Below, in pieces: positions 8,328-16,883 of a stretch of 64,000 bases of DNA. Origin of the DNA: Corynebacterium freneyi (lineage in GTDB: Bacteria; Actinomycetota; Actinomycetes; Mycobacteriales; Mycobacteriaceae); assembly GCF_030408835.1 (NCBI RefSeq), contig NZ_CP047357.1, positions 1,736,001 to 1,800,000 on the forward strand, given 5' to 3'. The position numbers and the translations under genes were made by a program. How positions within the stretch are numbered: position 1 is the stretch's first letter; each line of letters starts with the position of its first letter. The notes beneath the pieces are model-generated. The model did no database searches. It was given only the letters and a program-made list of their open reading frames with translations, and was not told where the DNA came from.

Positions 8328-9053
8328 ATGACAGCACACGACGTCACCATCAACGACGATTACACCGGCGACCTGTCCCGCAACGAGGTCCAGCGCATCC
8401 GCGTCGGCGCGATCGACGTCTACAAGACGTCGGTCGGCGACATGGACAACAACTGCCACCTGCTGGTCGACACGAGGGCTCCCGAACGTTCCTTGCTTAT
8501 CGACGCCTGCGCGGAGGCCGAGCATCTGAAGAACCTGTGCGACGCGGTCGGCGCGACGGTGACGACCATCGTCACCACGCACTCCCACGGCGATCACGTG
8601 CAGGCGCTGCCGGAGCTGGTCGAAGCATGGGGCGCGGAGCACGTGACGTCGACGCTCGATTCCCCGGACATCGACGTCCCCGCCGACCGTCTGCTCGACC
8701 AGGGCGACGTGATCACCTTCGGCGACGGCGCGACGCTGGTCGCGTTCATCCTGCGCGGCCACACCCGCGGCGGCGTGGGCCTGGGCCTCGACGGCGGCGA
8801 ACCGTCGAACGCCGCCGACGACGACGTCTCCGACGATTCCCCGATCCACCTGTTCGTCGGCGACTCCCTCTTCCCCGGCGGCGTGGGCAAAACCACCAAC
8901 CAGGAGAACTTCTCGCAGCTGCTCCAGGACGTCGAAGAGCGCATTTTCGACGCCTACCCCGACGACGCCGTCGTCCACCCCGGTCACGGTTCGGATACGA
9001 CCGTGGGAGCCGAACGCCCCCACCTGGAGGAATGGCGCAACCGGGGTTGGTGA
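8328..9053 (+). CDS. MBL-fold (glyoxalase II-like) metallo-hydrolase, divergent from uvrA
   Basis: A 241-residue metallo-beta-lactamase fold protein. The metal site motif HSHGDH is at residues 85-90, with further ligands in HTRGG and a C-terminal HPGHGSD. This subfamily binds two zinc or similar ions and cleaves thioesters or other esters; the true substrate is unknown. A homologue lies divergent to uvrA in mycobacteria too (the Rv1637c/Rv1638 arrangement), so the pairing is ancient. ATG 8328 is chosen because the fold starts soon after it. A TACCCT -10-like element at 8315-8320 is close enough to suggest a leaderless mRNA. A Ser/Asp-rich insert occurs near residue 160. Confidence 0.9.
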   Translation: MTAHDVTINDDYTGDLSRNEVQRIRVGAIDVYKTSVGDMDNNCHLLVDTRAPERSLLIDACAEAEHLKNLCDAVGATVTTIVTTHSHGDHVQALPELVEAWGAEHVTSTLDSPDIDVPADRLLDQGDVITFGDGATLVAFILRGHTRGGVGLGLDGGEPSNAADDDVSDDSPIHLFVGDSLFPGGVGKTTNQENFSQLLQDVEERIFDAYPDDAVVHPGHGSDTTVGAERPHLEEWRNRGW

Positions 9054-9164
9054 AACCCCGGCGGGAGATCGAACGCCGCGTAGACTCGACGTATGGGTCG
9101 CCGAACCGTTCACACCGGCCCGGCCCGACCGTGACAGACACGACAACCAGGAGTTGACCAGAAA

Positions 9165-10034
9165 ATGATCCGCAAGCTCGCCCGTCCGATGCTGGCCTCG
9201 GTCTTCATCGCAGATGGCGTGGACACCCTCATGAACCAGCAGGACCACGTGGAGGGCGCCAACGAGGTGACCAAGCGACTCCGCACCGTCGTGCCCGCCG
9301 AGTACCTCTCCTTCCTGCCCAGCAACCCGAAGACCTCGGTGCAGATCGTGGCGGGCACGAAGGTCGCCGCCGGCACCATGTACGCCCTGGGCAAGGCCCC
9401 GCGCGTCGCCGCGACCGCCCTGGCCCTGGTCCAGGTGCCCACCGCCCTGGCCCGCCACTCGTTCTGGGAGACCCAGGAGCCGAAGGAACGCAAGGCCCGC
9501 AAGACCGGCTTCCTCACCGACGTCGGCCTGCTCGGCGCCCTGTTCCTGGCCACCGCCGACACCGCCGGCAAGCCGGGCCTGGCCTGGCGCGCCGAGCACG
9601 CCGGCAAGCAGGTGAACAAGAAGGTGCAGGCGGCGCTGCCGACCCAGTCGGAGACCGAGAAGCGCACCGAGGAGATCAAGGGCACCGCCTCCGAGTGGCT
9701 GGAGAAGGCCCAGGACTTCGGCGCCGATCTGCAGGACAAGTCTGAGGTCGCCTTCCACCGCGCCGAGGACTACATCGCCGACAACAAGGGCGACTGGAAG
9801 GACTCGCTGCAGTCCTTCGCCGAGGATGCCCGCGACACCCTCGCCGGTGCGGCCGACACCGCCCGCGAGTCGCTGTCCGACGCCGCGGACACCGCCCGCG
9901 AGTCGCTGTCCGACGCCGCCGAGACCGCGGAGAAGGAGACCAAGAAGTCCCGCAAGCAGGCCCGCAAGCAGCTGAAGAAGTCTCGCAAGCAGGCCCGCAA
10001 GCAGGTCAAGAAGGCCCGCAAGAACCTCAAGTAG
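9165..10034 (+). CDS. DoxX family membrane protein with a charged, Lys/Arg-rich C-terminal tail
   Basis: A 289-residue protein. Residues 1-150 resemble DoxX proteins, with hydrophobic segments near 1-20, 60-80, 85-100 and 125-145. Residues 155-270 are a hydrophilic helical extension with two DTARESLSDAA repeats, like amphipathic stress-protein repeats. The last 30 residues repeat KKSRKQARKQ and are strongly basic, as in nucleic-acid- or polyanion-binding histone-like tails. CAGGAG lies upstream of the ATG. DoxX proteins are linked to redox and oxidative stress functions in actinobacteria; the tail might tether the protein to DNA or polyphosphate, but that is inference. Confidence 0.85.
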   Translation: MIRKLARPMLASVFIADGVDTLMNQQDHVEGANEVTKRLRTVVPAEYLSFLPSNPKTSVQIVAGTKVAAGTMYALGKAPRVAATALALVQVPTALARHSFWETQEPKERKARKTGFLTDVGLLGALFLATADTAGKPGLAWRAEHAGKQVNKKVQAALPTQSETEKRTEEIKGTASEWLEKAQDFGADLQDKSEVAFHRAEDYIADNKGDWKDSLQSFAEDARDTLAGAADTARESLSDAADTARESLSDAAETAEKETKKSRKQARKQLKKSRKQARKQVKKARKNLK

Positions 10035-10085
10035 GTCACCCGCCGCATGCGGGGCCCGGCTGCGGGCCACTTCCGCGTAGACGAT

Positions 10086-10120
10086 CGGCCCGTCCACCAC
10101 GTCAGGTGGGCGGGCCGTTT
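10086..10120 (+). terminator. Rho-independent terminator after the DoxX-like gene
   Basis: CGGCCCGTCCACC (10086-10098) and GGTGGGCGGGCCG (10105-10117) form a near-perfect 13-base stem around ACGTCA, followed by TTT. Confidence 0.8.
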
Positions 10121-10154
10121 CGCGTCTTGAGTGTGCATCGGGCCCCACGGGGGT

Positions 10155-10213
10155 CGTCGTCAGGCCGGATCGTCGTCACGCGGGGTCGCCGTCACGCGGG
10201 CTCGTCGTCACGC
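10155..10213. repeat. Cluster of four CGTCGTCANGC motif copies
   Basis: Copies lie at 10155-10165, 10171-10181, 10187-10197 (one mismatch) and 10203-10213, all in one orientation and spaced 16 bases apart. The motif recurs singly elsewhere. It lies just ahead of the helicase promoter. Confidence 0.65.
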
Positions 10214-10280
10214 GTCCCGGTGGAAACGGCACGGGCGTGGCGTAAGATGGCGCTTTCCCCCGACCACGATTGGAGCGCAC

Positions 10281-12590
10281 GTGCCGCACCCGGATCTGCC
10301 CGCCGAGCAGGAACATCTCGACGAGGTGTACGCGCATCTCGACGCCGCGCGGCGCCGCGACCAGGATGCCCTGCGCACGGTGATGCTCGACGACGACCCG
10401 GAGCCGCAGGCCCGCGTCGAGCGGGAGGTGGAGTACCAGCGGCTGCAGGCCAACCTGGAGCGGTACCGGCACGCCGAGGTGGGCCTGGTGTTCGGGCGCA
10501 TCGACGTCGCCGACGACGAGCCCGACAATCCCGTGCCCGGCGCCCCCGAGCTGGATCGCCGGTACATCGGACGCATGGGGCTTTCCGACGCCGACGACGA
10601 TTACCGTTCGCTGTTGATGGATTGGCGCGCTCCGCAGGCCCGTCCGTTCTACCTGGCCACCACCGCGCATCCGGAGGGGGTGACCCTGCGCCGTCACCTG
10701 CGCACCCGCGGACGCACCGTGCGGGCCATCGACGACGAGCGGCTGACGGGCGCCGATGCCGCGACCGGGACGACCGGGGTGGCGGACGCGCGGGGCGGCG
10801 ACGCCGAGGGTCCGGTCGAACGACGCATCGAAGACGGCGTCGGCGGCGAGGCGGTGCTGCGCGAGGTCATCGATTCGGCGCGCACCGGCCACATGCGCGG
10901 CATCGTCGAAACGATCCAACGCGAGCAGGACCTGATCATCCGCGACAACGGCCGCGGCGCCATGGTCGTCCAGGGCGGCCCCGGCACCGGCAAAACGGCC
11001 GTCGCCCTCCACCGCGTGGCGTGGCTGCTGTACACGCACCGCGATCAGCTGGCGAAGACCGGCGTGCTCATCCTCGGGCCCAACACGACGTTCCTGGAGT
11101 ACATTTCGCGGGTCCTGCCCAGCCTCGGCGAGACCGGCGTGGTGCTGCGGACCATCGCCGACCTCTACCCCGGCGTATCCGGAACGGGCGCGGAATCGCA
11201 GGCCACCCGCGAGGTGAAGGGGTCGGCGGAGATGGTGCACATCCTGCGCCAGGCGGTCCGCGACCGGCAGCCCGACCCCGACGCCGACGAGACTGTGACG
11301 CTCGACGGCGTCGAATTGACCATCACGCCCGCGATGGTCCGCGCCGCCCGCACCCGCGCCCGGCGCTCCCGCAAGCCGCACAACCTCGCCCGCCCCCTGT
11401 TCCGCGAGCATCTCCTCGAGTCGCTGGCGCGCGCGTTGGCCGACCGCATCGGCGCTGATCCGCTGGGCGGAGAAAACCTGCTGTCCATCACCGACGTCGC
11501 GGATCTGCGCGACGAACTCGACGCCGACGAGGTCATTTCCGGGCTTCTCGACGACATGTGGCCGGAGCTCACCCCCGAGCAGCTGCTCGTCGATCTGCTC
11601 GAGTCCGAAGACCGCATCGCCGCGGCCGCCGTCGAGTACGACGACGCCACCCGCGCCGCCCTGCTGCGCGAGCCGGGCACGCCGATGGGCCCGTCGGATC
11701 CGCCGTTGCTGGACGAGCTCGCCGAATTGCTCGGCGGCGTCTCCGACACCGGCGACGAGCGCGAATGGTGGCGGCGACAGATCGAGGAAGCGCAGGACGC
11801 GCTGGACATCCTCACCGGCTCGGCGCACCAGGAGCTCGACGACGAAACCGACGCCGAGATCCTCATGGCCTACGACCTCATCGACGCCGAGGCGTTGGCC
11901 GAACGCCACCGCGACCGCGACGTGCGCAGCACCGCCGACCGTGCCGCCGAAGACCGCGAATGGACGTACGGGCACGTCATCGTCGACGAGGCGCAGGAGC
12001 TGTCGGTCATGGCCTGGCGCATGATCCGGCGCCGCTCCCCCAACGGCTGGATGACCATCGTCGGCGACATCGCCCAAACCGGTTCGCCGGCCGGCGCGGA
12101 AAGCTGGGACGACGCCCTGGGCCCGATCATCGGCGATCGCTGGCGCATGCATCGCCTGACCATCAACTACCGCACCCCGTCGGAGATCATGGACGTCGCC
12201 GCCGACGTCCTGTCGCGCATCGCGCCGAACGCGGAGCCGCCGCGTTCGATCCGCTCGACCGGCCGCGCCCCCGTGCGCACCGGCAGCCTGTCCGACGCCC
12301 TCGCCATCGTCCGCGACGCATCCGACGACGCTCGCCTCACCGCCGTCATCGCCCCGGCCGCACGCGTCGAGGACATCCGCGCGCGGGTCGAATGCCCCGT
12401 CCACGACGTCGACTCCGCCAAGGGACTGGAATTCGACGAAGTCATCCTCGTCGACCCCGACGCGATCGTCGCCGAATCCCCCCAGGGCCTGCAGGACCTC
12501 TACGTCGCGCTCACCCGCGCCACCCAGGGCCTCACCGTCGTCGCAGACGGGCAACCCGAATCGCTGCCGCCGCTCGACCCCGCACGCTGA
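10281..12590 (+). CDS. helD: HelD-type UvrD-like ATPase acting on RNA polymerase
   Basis: A 769-residue superfamily I protein of HelD type. In Gram-positive bacteria these motors bind stalled RNA polymerase, pull it off DNA and RNA and recycle it; some actinobacterial members protect from rifampicin. The N-terminal 80 residues are charged and predicted coiled coil, which in HelD enters the polymerase secondary channel. Walker A GGPGTGKT lies at about 232-239, motif II is VIVDEAQELS, and the C-terminal helicase motifs end in DLYVALTRATQ. The GTG at 10281 is chosen because TGGAG lies upstream and family similarity begins here. A TAAGAT -10-like element is at 10243. A bidirectional terminator follows. 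Confidence 0.9.
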   Translation: MPHPDLPAEQEHLDEVYAHLDAARRRDQDALRTVMLDDDPEPQARVEREVEYQRLQANLERYRHAEVGLVFGRIDVADDEPDNPVPGAPELDRRYIGRMGLSDADDDYRSLLMDWRAPQARPFYLATTAHPEGVTLRRHLRTRGRTVRAIDDERLTGADAATGTTGVADARGGDAEGPVERRIEDGVGGEAVLREVIDSARTGHMRGIVETIQREQDLIIRDNGRGAMVVQGGPGTGKTAVALHRVAWLLYTHRDQLAKTGVLILGPNTTFLEYISRVLPSLGETGVVLRTIADLYPGVSGTGAESQATREVKGSAEMVHILRQAVRDRQPDPDADETVTLDGVELTITPAMVRAARTRARRSRKPHNLARPLFREHLLESLARALADRIGADPLGGENLLSITDVADLRDELDADEVISGLLDDMWPELTPEQLLVDLLESEDRIAAAAVEYDDATRAALLREPGTPMGPSDPPLLDELAELLGGVSDTGDEREWWRRQIEEAQDALDILTGSAHQELDDETDAEILMAYDLIDAEALAERHRDRDVRSTADRAAEDREWTYGHVIVDEAQELSVMAWRMIRRRSPNGWMTIVGDIAQTGSPAGAESWDDALGPIIGDRWRMHRLTINYRTPSEIMDVAADVLSRIAPNAEPPRSIRSTGRAPVRTGSLSDALAIVRDASDDARLTAVIAPAARVEDIRARVECPVHDVDSAKGLEFDEVILVDPDAIVAESPQGLQDLYVALTRATQGLTVVADGQPESLPPLDPAR

Positions 12591-12650
12591 GCGGCCCCTC
12601 GGGCCGGCAGGGCTTTGCGACGACCGCCGGAGCCTGCGCCGAGATGCGAC

Positions 12651-12699
12651 ACGACGAAACCCCGGCCACCCGAACGAAGGGCGACCGGGGTTTCGTCGT
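12651..12699. terminator. Bidirectional terminator between the HelD-like gene and the Usp gene
   Basis: ACGACGAAACCCCGG (12651-12665) pairs with CCGGGGTTTCGTCGT (12685-12699) over 15 bases. The A-rich left arm and T-rich right arm allow function from both converging genes. Confidence 0.8.
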
Positions 12700-12743
12700 C
12701 ACGCACGGGAAAAACTCCCGCAGACGTGGCCGAAAAACCTGGG

Positions 12744-13184
12744 TCAGGCGACCGTGTGGACGATCATGACGTCGCAGTCGGACTGACGCGCGACATCGGC
12801 CGGGACGGAACCCAGCAGACGGCCGGTCAGCGAGTTGATGCCGCGGTTGCCCACGACGAGCAGATCGGCGTTGCGGTCGTTGACCAGGGTCATGAGGGCC
12901 TCGACCGGGGAGCCGGCCTTGACCTCGGTCTCGACGTTCTTGGCGCCGGCGGCCTCGGCGGCCTTCTTGGCGGTGGCCAGGTTCTCCTGGGCCGGGTCAT
13001 CGCCGAGCACCTGGACGGAGTCCTGGCGCAGCGTCGAGGAAGCGGCTTCCTGGTTCTCGTAGTACGCGCAGCCGATGACCAGGGTCGCATCGAACGCCGC
13101 GGCGATGCCCGCCGCGCGCTCGACTGCAAGAAGCGAGGACTTCGAGCCGTCGGTGCCGACGACGATGGTCTGGTAAGCGCTCAT
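12744..13184 (-). CDS. Universal stress protein (UspA family)
   Basis: A 146-residue single-domain Usp. The ATP-binding pattern G-x2-G-x9-G-S is present near the C terminus (GNRG, nine residues, then GS), together with the N-terminal VVGTDGS strand and loop. Such proteins bind ATP and modulate growth arrest or hypoxia responses. The start ATG at 13184 has GGAAGG eight bases upstream; a longer reading upstream lacks family similarity. It is monocistronic, with its terminator shared with the convergent helicase gene. Confidence 0.93.
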   Translation of the reverse strand: MSAYQTIVVGTDGSKSSLLAVERAAGIAAAFDATLVIGCAYYENQEAASSTLRQDSVQVLGDDPAQENLATAKKAAEAAGAKNVETEVKAGSPVEALMTLVNDRNADLLVVGNRGINSLTGRLLGSVPADVARQSDCDVMIVHTVA

Positions 13185-13490
13185 GAAAACTGCCTTCCGC
13201 AAAACTCGGTGGTGGTTCGAGATTGATTTTTGTCGAGATCGCCGCAGTGCGATCGAGGTGGTGCGAGGAACGTCAGGCCGGGCACGTCGGAAGCGCCGTT
13301 CGGGCCGTGTTCCTTTGCCCAAGACTAGCAAAATCGGGGCCAGGCGGATCGGGCATTTCCGACGGTGCGCGAATGATCATTCACTGATTTTCGGGCATCT
13401 GCGCACGTCATCACGCCTCTCGTCGAATGTGGCGGGCATCTCATGCGGACCCAAAAGTATCCCCCGCCACTAACCCCGTTCGCCCGGCGC
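13185..13490. other. Promoter region of the Usp gene downstream of uvrB
   Basis: About 306 bases between the uvrB stop and the Usp start, both minus strand. The middle part (13200-13240 and 13370-13440) is relatively AT-rich and should hold the Usp promoter. No gene, clear terminator or repeat was recognised. Confidence 0.45.
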
Positions 13491-15605
13491 CTACTCCAGC
13501 CCGGCCTCCTCCATGCCGCGCAGCTCCTTCTTCAGGTCGTGGATTTCGTCGCGCAGCCGGCCCGCCAACTCGAACTTCAGCTCGCGGGCGGCGGCGCCCA
13601 TTTGGGCGGTCAGGTCGTCGATGAGCTTCTGCAGCTGCGCCTTCGGCATGCCCTCGATGCTCGCCCGTTCGGCCAGCGCCGCATCGGCGGCCGCGGCATC
13701 CCCGGCCGCCCCATCGCCGCCCTCCGACTGATTTTCGTGGACCTGGTCGAGGATGTCGGCGATCTTCTTGCGCAGCGGTTGCGGGTCGATGCCGTGCTCG
13801 GTGTTGTAGGCGATCTGCTTTTCGCGGCGCCGCTCCGTCTCCTCGATCGCGTTGCGCATCGAGTCGGTGATCGAGTCGGCGTACATGTGCACTTCGCCGG
13901 AGACGTTTCGCGCCGCACGGCCGATGGTCTGGATCAGCGATGTCGTCGAACGCAGGAAGCCTTCCTTGTCGGCGTCGAGGATGGCGACGAGCGACACCTC
14001 GGGCAGGTCGAGCCCCTCGCGCAGCAGGTTGATGCCCACCAGCACGTCGTAGTCGCCCAGCCGCAGTTGCCGCAGCAGTTCGACGCGCTTGAGCGTGTCC
14101 ACGTCGGAGTGCATGTAGCGGACGCGGACGCCGTTTTCCAGCAGGTAGTCGGTGAGGTCCTCCGCCATCTTCTTGGTCAGCGTGGTCACCAGGACGCGTT
14201 CGCCCCTGTCTTCGCGCAGCCGGATTTCGTGGATGAGGTCGTCGATCTGCCCCTGGGTCGGTTTGACCACGACCTTCGGGTCGACCAGACCGGTGGGGCG
14301 AATGACCTGCTCGACGACTTCGCCGCCGGTCTGCCCCAGCTCGTAGGGTCCGGGCGTTGCGGACATGAACACCACCTGGCCGACGCGCGCGTCGAATTCC
14401 TCGAACGTCAGCGGCCGGTTGTCCAGCGCCGACGGCAGTCGGAACCCGAAGTCGACCAGGTTGCGTTTGCGGGAGGCGTCGCCTTCGAACATGCCGCCGA
14501 TCTGCGGGACGGTCACGTGCGACTCGTCGATGATGGTGAGGAAGTCCTCCGGGAAGTAGTCGATGAGCGTCGCCGGCGCGGACCCGGCGGCGCGTCCGTC
14601 GATGTGGCGCGAGTAGTTTTCGATGCCGGAGCAGAATCCGACCTGCTGGATCATTTCCAGGTCGTATTCGGTGCGCATGCGCAGCCGCTGCGCTTCGAGG
14701 AGCTTGCCGCGGTTTTCGAAGTCGGCGAGCCGTTCGGTGAGCTCCATCTTGATTTCCTCGATGGCGCGTTCCATGCGTTCGGGCCCCGCGACGTAGTGCG
14801 TTGCGGGGAAGATCCGCAGTTCGTCGACTTGCTTGACGACGTCGCCGGTCACCGGATTGAGGTAGTAGAGCGAGTCGATCTCGTCGCCGAAGAATTCGAC
14901 TCGGACGGCCAGTTCCTCGTAGGCGGGGATGATGTCGACGACGTCGCCTTTGACGCGGAAGGTGCCGCGGGTGAAGGCGATGTCGTTGCGCGCGTATTGG
15001 ATGTCGACGAGCATGCGGAGGAATTCGTCGCGGTCGACTTCCTCACCGACGCGCAGGATGGCGGATCGGTCGAGGTAGGACTGCGGGGTGCCCAGGCCGT
15101 AGATGCAGGACACGGAGCTGACGACGACCACGTCGCGGCGCGACAGCAGCGCGGAGGTGGCGGAGTGGCGCAGGCGTTCGACGTCTTCGTTGATGGACGA
15201 GTCCTTTTCGATGAAGGTGTCCGTCTGCGCGATGTACGCCTCGGGTTGGTAGTAGTCGTAGTAGCTGACGAAGTATTCGACGGCGTTGTTGGGCAGCAAC
15301 GACGACAGTTCGTTGGCCAGCTGGGCGGCCAGGGTCTTGTTGGGGGCCATGACCAGCGTGGGGCGCTGCATTTTTTCGATGAGCCACGCCGCAGTGGCCG
15401 ATTTGCCCGTGCCGGTGGCGCCCATGAGCACCACTTCCCGCTCCCCCTTGTTCAGCCGTTCCGCCAGCTCGGCGATGGCCTGGGGCTGGTCGCCGGCGGG
15501 TTGGAACTCGCTGACGACCTCGAATTCGCCGCCGGCGCGCTCAATGTCGCCGACGGGGCGGAATTCGGACTGGGCGACGACCGGTTGTTCTGCGGGAAAG
15601 GCCAT
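13491..15605 (-). CDS. uvrB: Excinuclease ABC subunit B (UvrB)
   Basis: The DNA-bound helicase-like subunit of nucleotide excision repair, 704 residues, the normal length. Walker A GATGTGKS lies at about 62-69. The beta-hairpin region with the [10 protein letters not shown] signature lies near 115-125. DEXH-type motif II appears as TIIDESH. Helicase motifs V and VI include [12 protein letters not shown] and [11 protein letters not shown]-terminal UVR domain ([13 protein letters not shown] region) should bind UvrC. Downstream of Walker A the sequence is collinear with known UvrB proteins, with no sign of damage. A LexA-like box lies 29-44 bases upstream of the start, consistent with SOS control. 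Confidence 0.98.
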   Translation of the reverse strand: MAFPAEQPVVAQSEFRPVGDIERAGGEFEVVSEFQPAGDQPQAIAELAERLNKGEREVVLMGATGTGKSATAAWLIEKMQRPTLVMAPNKTLAAQLANELSSLLPNNAVEYFVSYYDYYQPEAYIAQTDTFIEKDSSINEDVERLRHSATSALLSRRDVVVVSSVSCIYGLGTPQSYLDRSAILRVGEEVDRDEFLRMLVDIQYARNDIAFTRGTFRVKGDVVDIIPAYEELAVRVEFFGDEIDSLYYLNPVTGDVVKQVDELRIFPATHYVAGPERMERAIEEIKMELTERLADFENRGKLLEAQRLRMRTEYDLEMIQQVGFCSGIENYSRHIDGRAAGSAPATLIDYFPEDFLTIIDESHVTVPQIGGMFEGDASRKRNLVDFGFRLPSALDNRPLTFEEFDARVGQVVFMSATPGPYELGQTGGEVVEQVIRPTGLVDPKVVVKPTQGQIDDLIHEIRLREDRGERVLVTTLTKKMAEDLTDYLLENGVRVRYMHSDVDTLKRVELLRQLRLGDYDVLVGINLLREGLDLPEVSLVAILDADKEGFLRSTTSLIQTIGRAARNVSGEVHMYADSITDSMRNAIEETERRREKQIAYNTEHGIDPQPLRKKIADILDQVHENQSEGGDGAAGDAAAADAALAERASIEGMPKAQLQKLIDDLTAQMGAAARELKFELAGRLRDEIHDLKKELRGMEEAGLE

Positions 15606-15633
15606 GGGGCCAGCCTACAGCGCCCGCAGTCCA

Positions 15634-15649
15634 TCGCACATTCGTTCGC
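15634..15649 (-). promoter_or_regulatory. LexA (SOS) box-like site upstream of uvrB
   Basis: On the minus strand GCGAACGAATGTGCGA fits CGAAC-N4-GTTCG with one mismatch in each flank. It shares the core CGAACGAATGT with the uvrA site. Its position immediately before the uvrB start matches an operator. Confidence 0.6.
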
Positions 15650-15655
15650 AGGCAT

Positions 15656-15713
15656 AAAAAGGGCCCGGCAAGCGTTAACGCTCCTGGCGTCAGAGGCTAC
15701 GATCCGGGCCCTT
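15656..15713. terminator. Hairpin between uvrB and the Abi-like gene
   Basis: AAGGGCCCGG (15659-15668) pairs with CCGGGCCCTT (15704-15713) around a 35-base loop, and AAAAA precedes the left arm. A role in termination is possible, although no converging transcript is obvious. Confidence 0.35.
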
Positions 15714-15742
15714 ACCGCGTGACGCTCCTGGCGCCAGAGGCG
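15680..15742. promoter_or_regulatory. Two copies of a palindromic GCTCCTGGCGNCAGAGGC element
   Basis: The 19-base units at 15680-15698 and 15724-15742 differ at two positions, and the second contains the palindrome CTGGCGCCAG. The second lies about 16 bases upstream of a TACCAT -10-like box (15758-15763) that precedes the ATG at 15771. This is where an operator or activator site for the Abi-like gene would sit. Confidence 0.4.
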
Positions 15743-15770
15743 GCTCACGGGCGACGCTACCATCGCCCAC

Positions 15771-16853
15771 ATGGGAGTCAAGCGCGACATCAGGTGGGTT
15801 TCCGAGGCACGTTTCAAGCCATACCGGGAAGAATGCGATAGCGATGACGATAAGGCGTGGCTCCTTTACGAATGGAACGCGAAGGTCGCTTCCGCACTCA
15901 CCGAGTGCATACACCATGTGGAGGTTCTCTTCCGCAACTCGATCATGGAGCAACTCGAGAAAATCCACCCGCTCGCATATCCATGGCACCTCGACAACAA
16001 GACGATAAAGGATGTCGCAGCGAAACAGTCGCGCGATGCAACGTCAGCTGCCGAACCCGACGACATCATCGCCCATCTCAATCTGGGCTTCTGGAAAACT
16101 CTCCTTCAGGACAAGCCCACCGCGAACGAAGACCTTTGGCGACACCATCTTCGCAACGCCTTTCCCCACGTGCACACCGACCGCAAAACCGTGTTAAACG
16201 GCGTCGAGGATCTTTTCGAACTTCGGAACCGTTGCGCCCACCATGATTCGCTTCTTCGCTTCGATCCCAGCGTCGAACTCAAGAAGATCATAAAACTCGC
16301 CAGTTGGATCGACCCCGACGCGGCTCAGTGGATCGAAGAAATAGAACGAGTGTCGGACGCCGTTCGGGAGCGCCCGGTACCCCCGAAGCTTGACACTGCG
16401 GTCATCGGCCATCGCAACGACGAGGTCTACAAGATTTACGAGCAAGTTGGCGCACTCATCAACTCTGCAGATCGCAAGATCGCTCCCGTGACGTACATCG
16501 GGTTCTACCACGACAAAAGGATCGAAGCTGAGTTTCCCACAATCCTCGAGATTGAGGTCCCGAAAGCGTGGAGCACCAAAGAAGCCGCCCGCTTGAAGAA
16601 ATCGACCGACGCGAAAGAAAAGCGACTCGGCAAAGTCATGTCTTGTGCTCTCAAGCATGGAATCGCCCCAGGAGGAAACTACGAGGTCTACCACCTGAGC
16701 CCGATTCGCAGTGACGAGACTTCGCGCACGAGATCGCGGAGCCCGATCCTTCACAATAAACACGGCCGGGGCTCGGGCTTCGTCAAAGGAGGGCTCCGCT
16801 GTTTTTCGCTGTCGACGCTTCTGCACGCGAGCGACACGACCGACCTCGCCTGA
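15771..16853 (+). CDS. Abi-like protein with HEPN motif (candidate abortive infection factor)
   Basis: A 360-residue protein. Residues 30-175 resemble Abi (AbiD/AbiF-type) proteins, with the HEPN signature R-x4-H in LRNRCAHH (Arg152 to His157) after a helical segment containing a conserved HHVEVLFRN stretch. HEPN proteins of this type are commonly RNases that halt growth in phage-infected cells. Residues 200-310 form a second region I do not recognise. Base composition is clearly less GC-rich than the flanks, which suggests acquisition. It stands alone with no partner antitoxin or phage gene beside it. A TACCAT box 8 bases before the ATG suggests a leaderless transcript. Activity is inferred, not shown. 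Confidence 0.8.
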   Translation: MGVKRDIRWVSEARFKPYREECDSDDDKAWLLYEWNAKVASALTECIHHVEVLFRNSIMEQLEKIHPLAYPWHLDNKTIKDVAAKQSRDATSAAEPDDIIAHLNLGFWKTLLQDKPTANEDLWRHHLRNAFPHVHTDRKTVLNGVEDLFELRNRCAHHDSLLRFDPSVELKKIIKLASWIDPDAAQWIEEIERVSDAVRERPVPPKLDTAVIGHRNDEVYKIYEQVGALINSADRKIAPVTYIGFYHDKRIEAEFPTILEIEVPKAWSTKEAARLKKSTDAKEKRLGKVMSCALKHGIAPGGNYEVYHLSPIRSDETSRTRSRSPILHNKHGRGSGFVKGGLRCFSLSTLLHASDTTDLA

Positions 16854-16883
16854 CTCTTCACGGAGGCACGGGGCCTTCGTCCG

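Noticed and set aside
10155..10213. CRISPR array
   Set aside because: The repeated unit is only 11 bases with 5-base gaps; no cas genes are present and spacers would be far too short.
10176..12554. Long open frame antisense to the HelD-like gene
   Set aside because: Its translation is Gly/Val/Arg/Asp-rich without motifs; it mirrors the codon bias of the real gene on the other strand.
13443..15722. Long open frame antisense to uvrB
   Set aside because: A shadow of the GC-rich codon pattern of uvrB; no domain, and it runs through the uvrB promoter.
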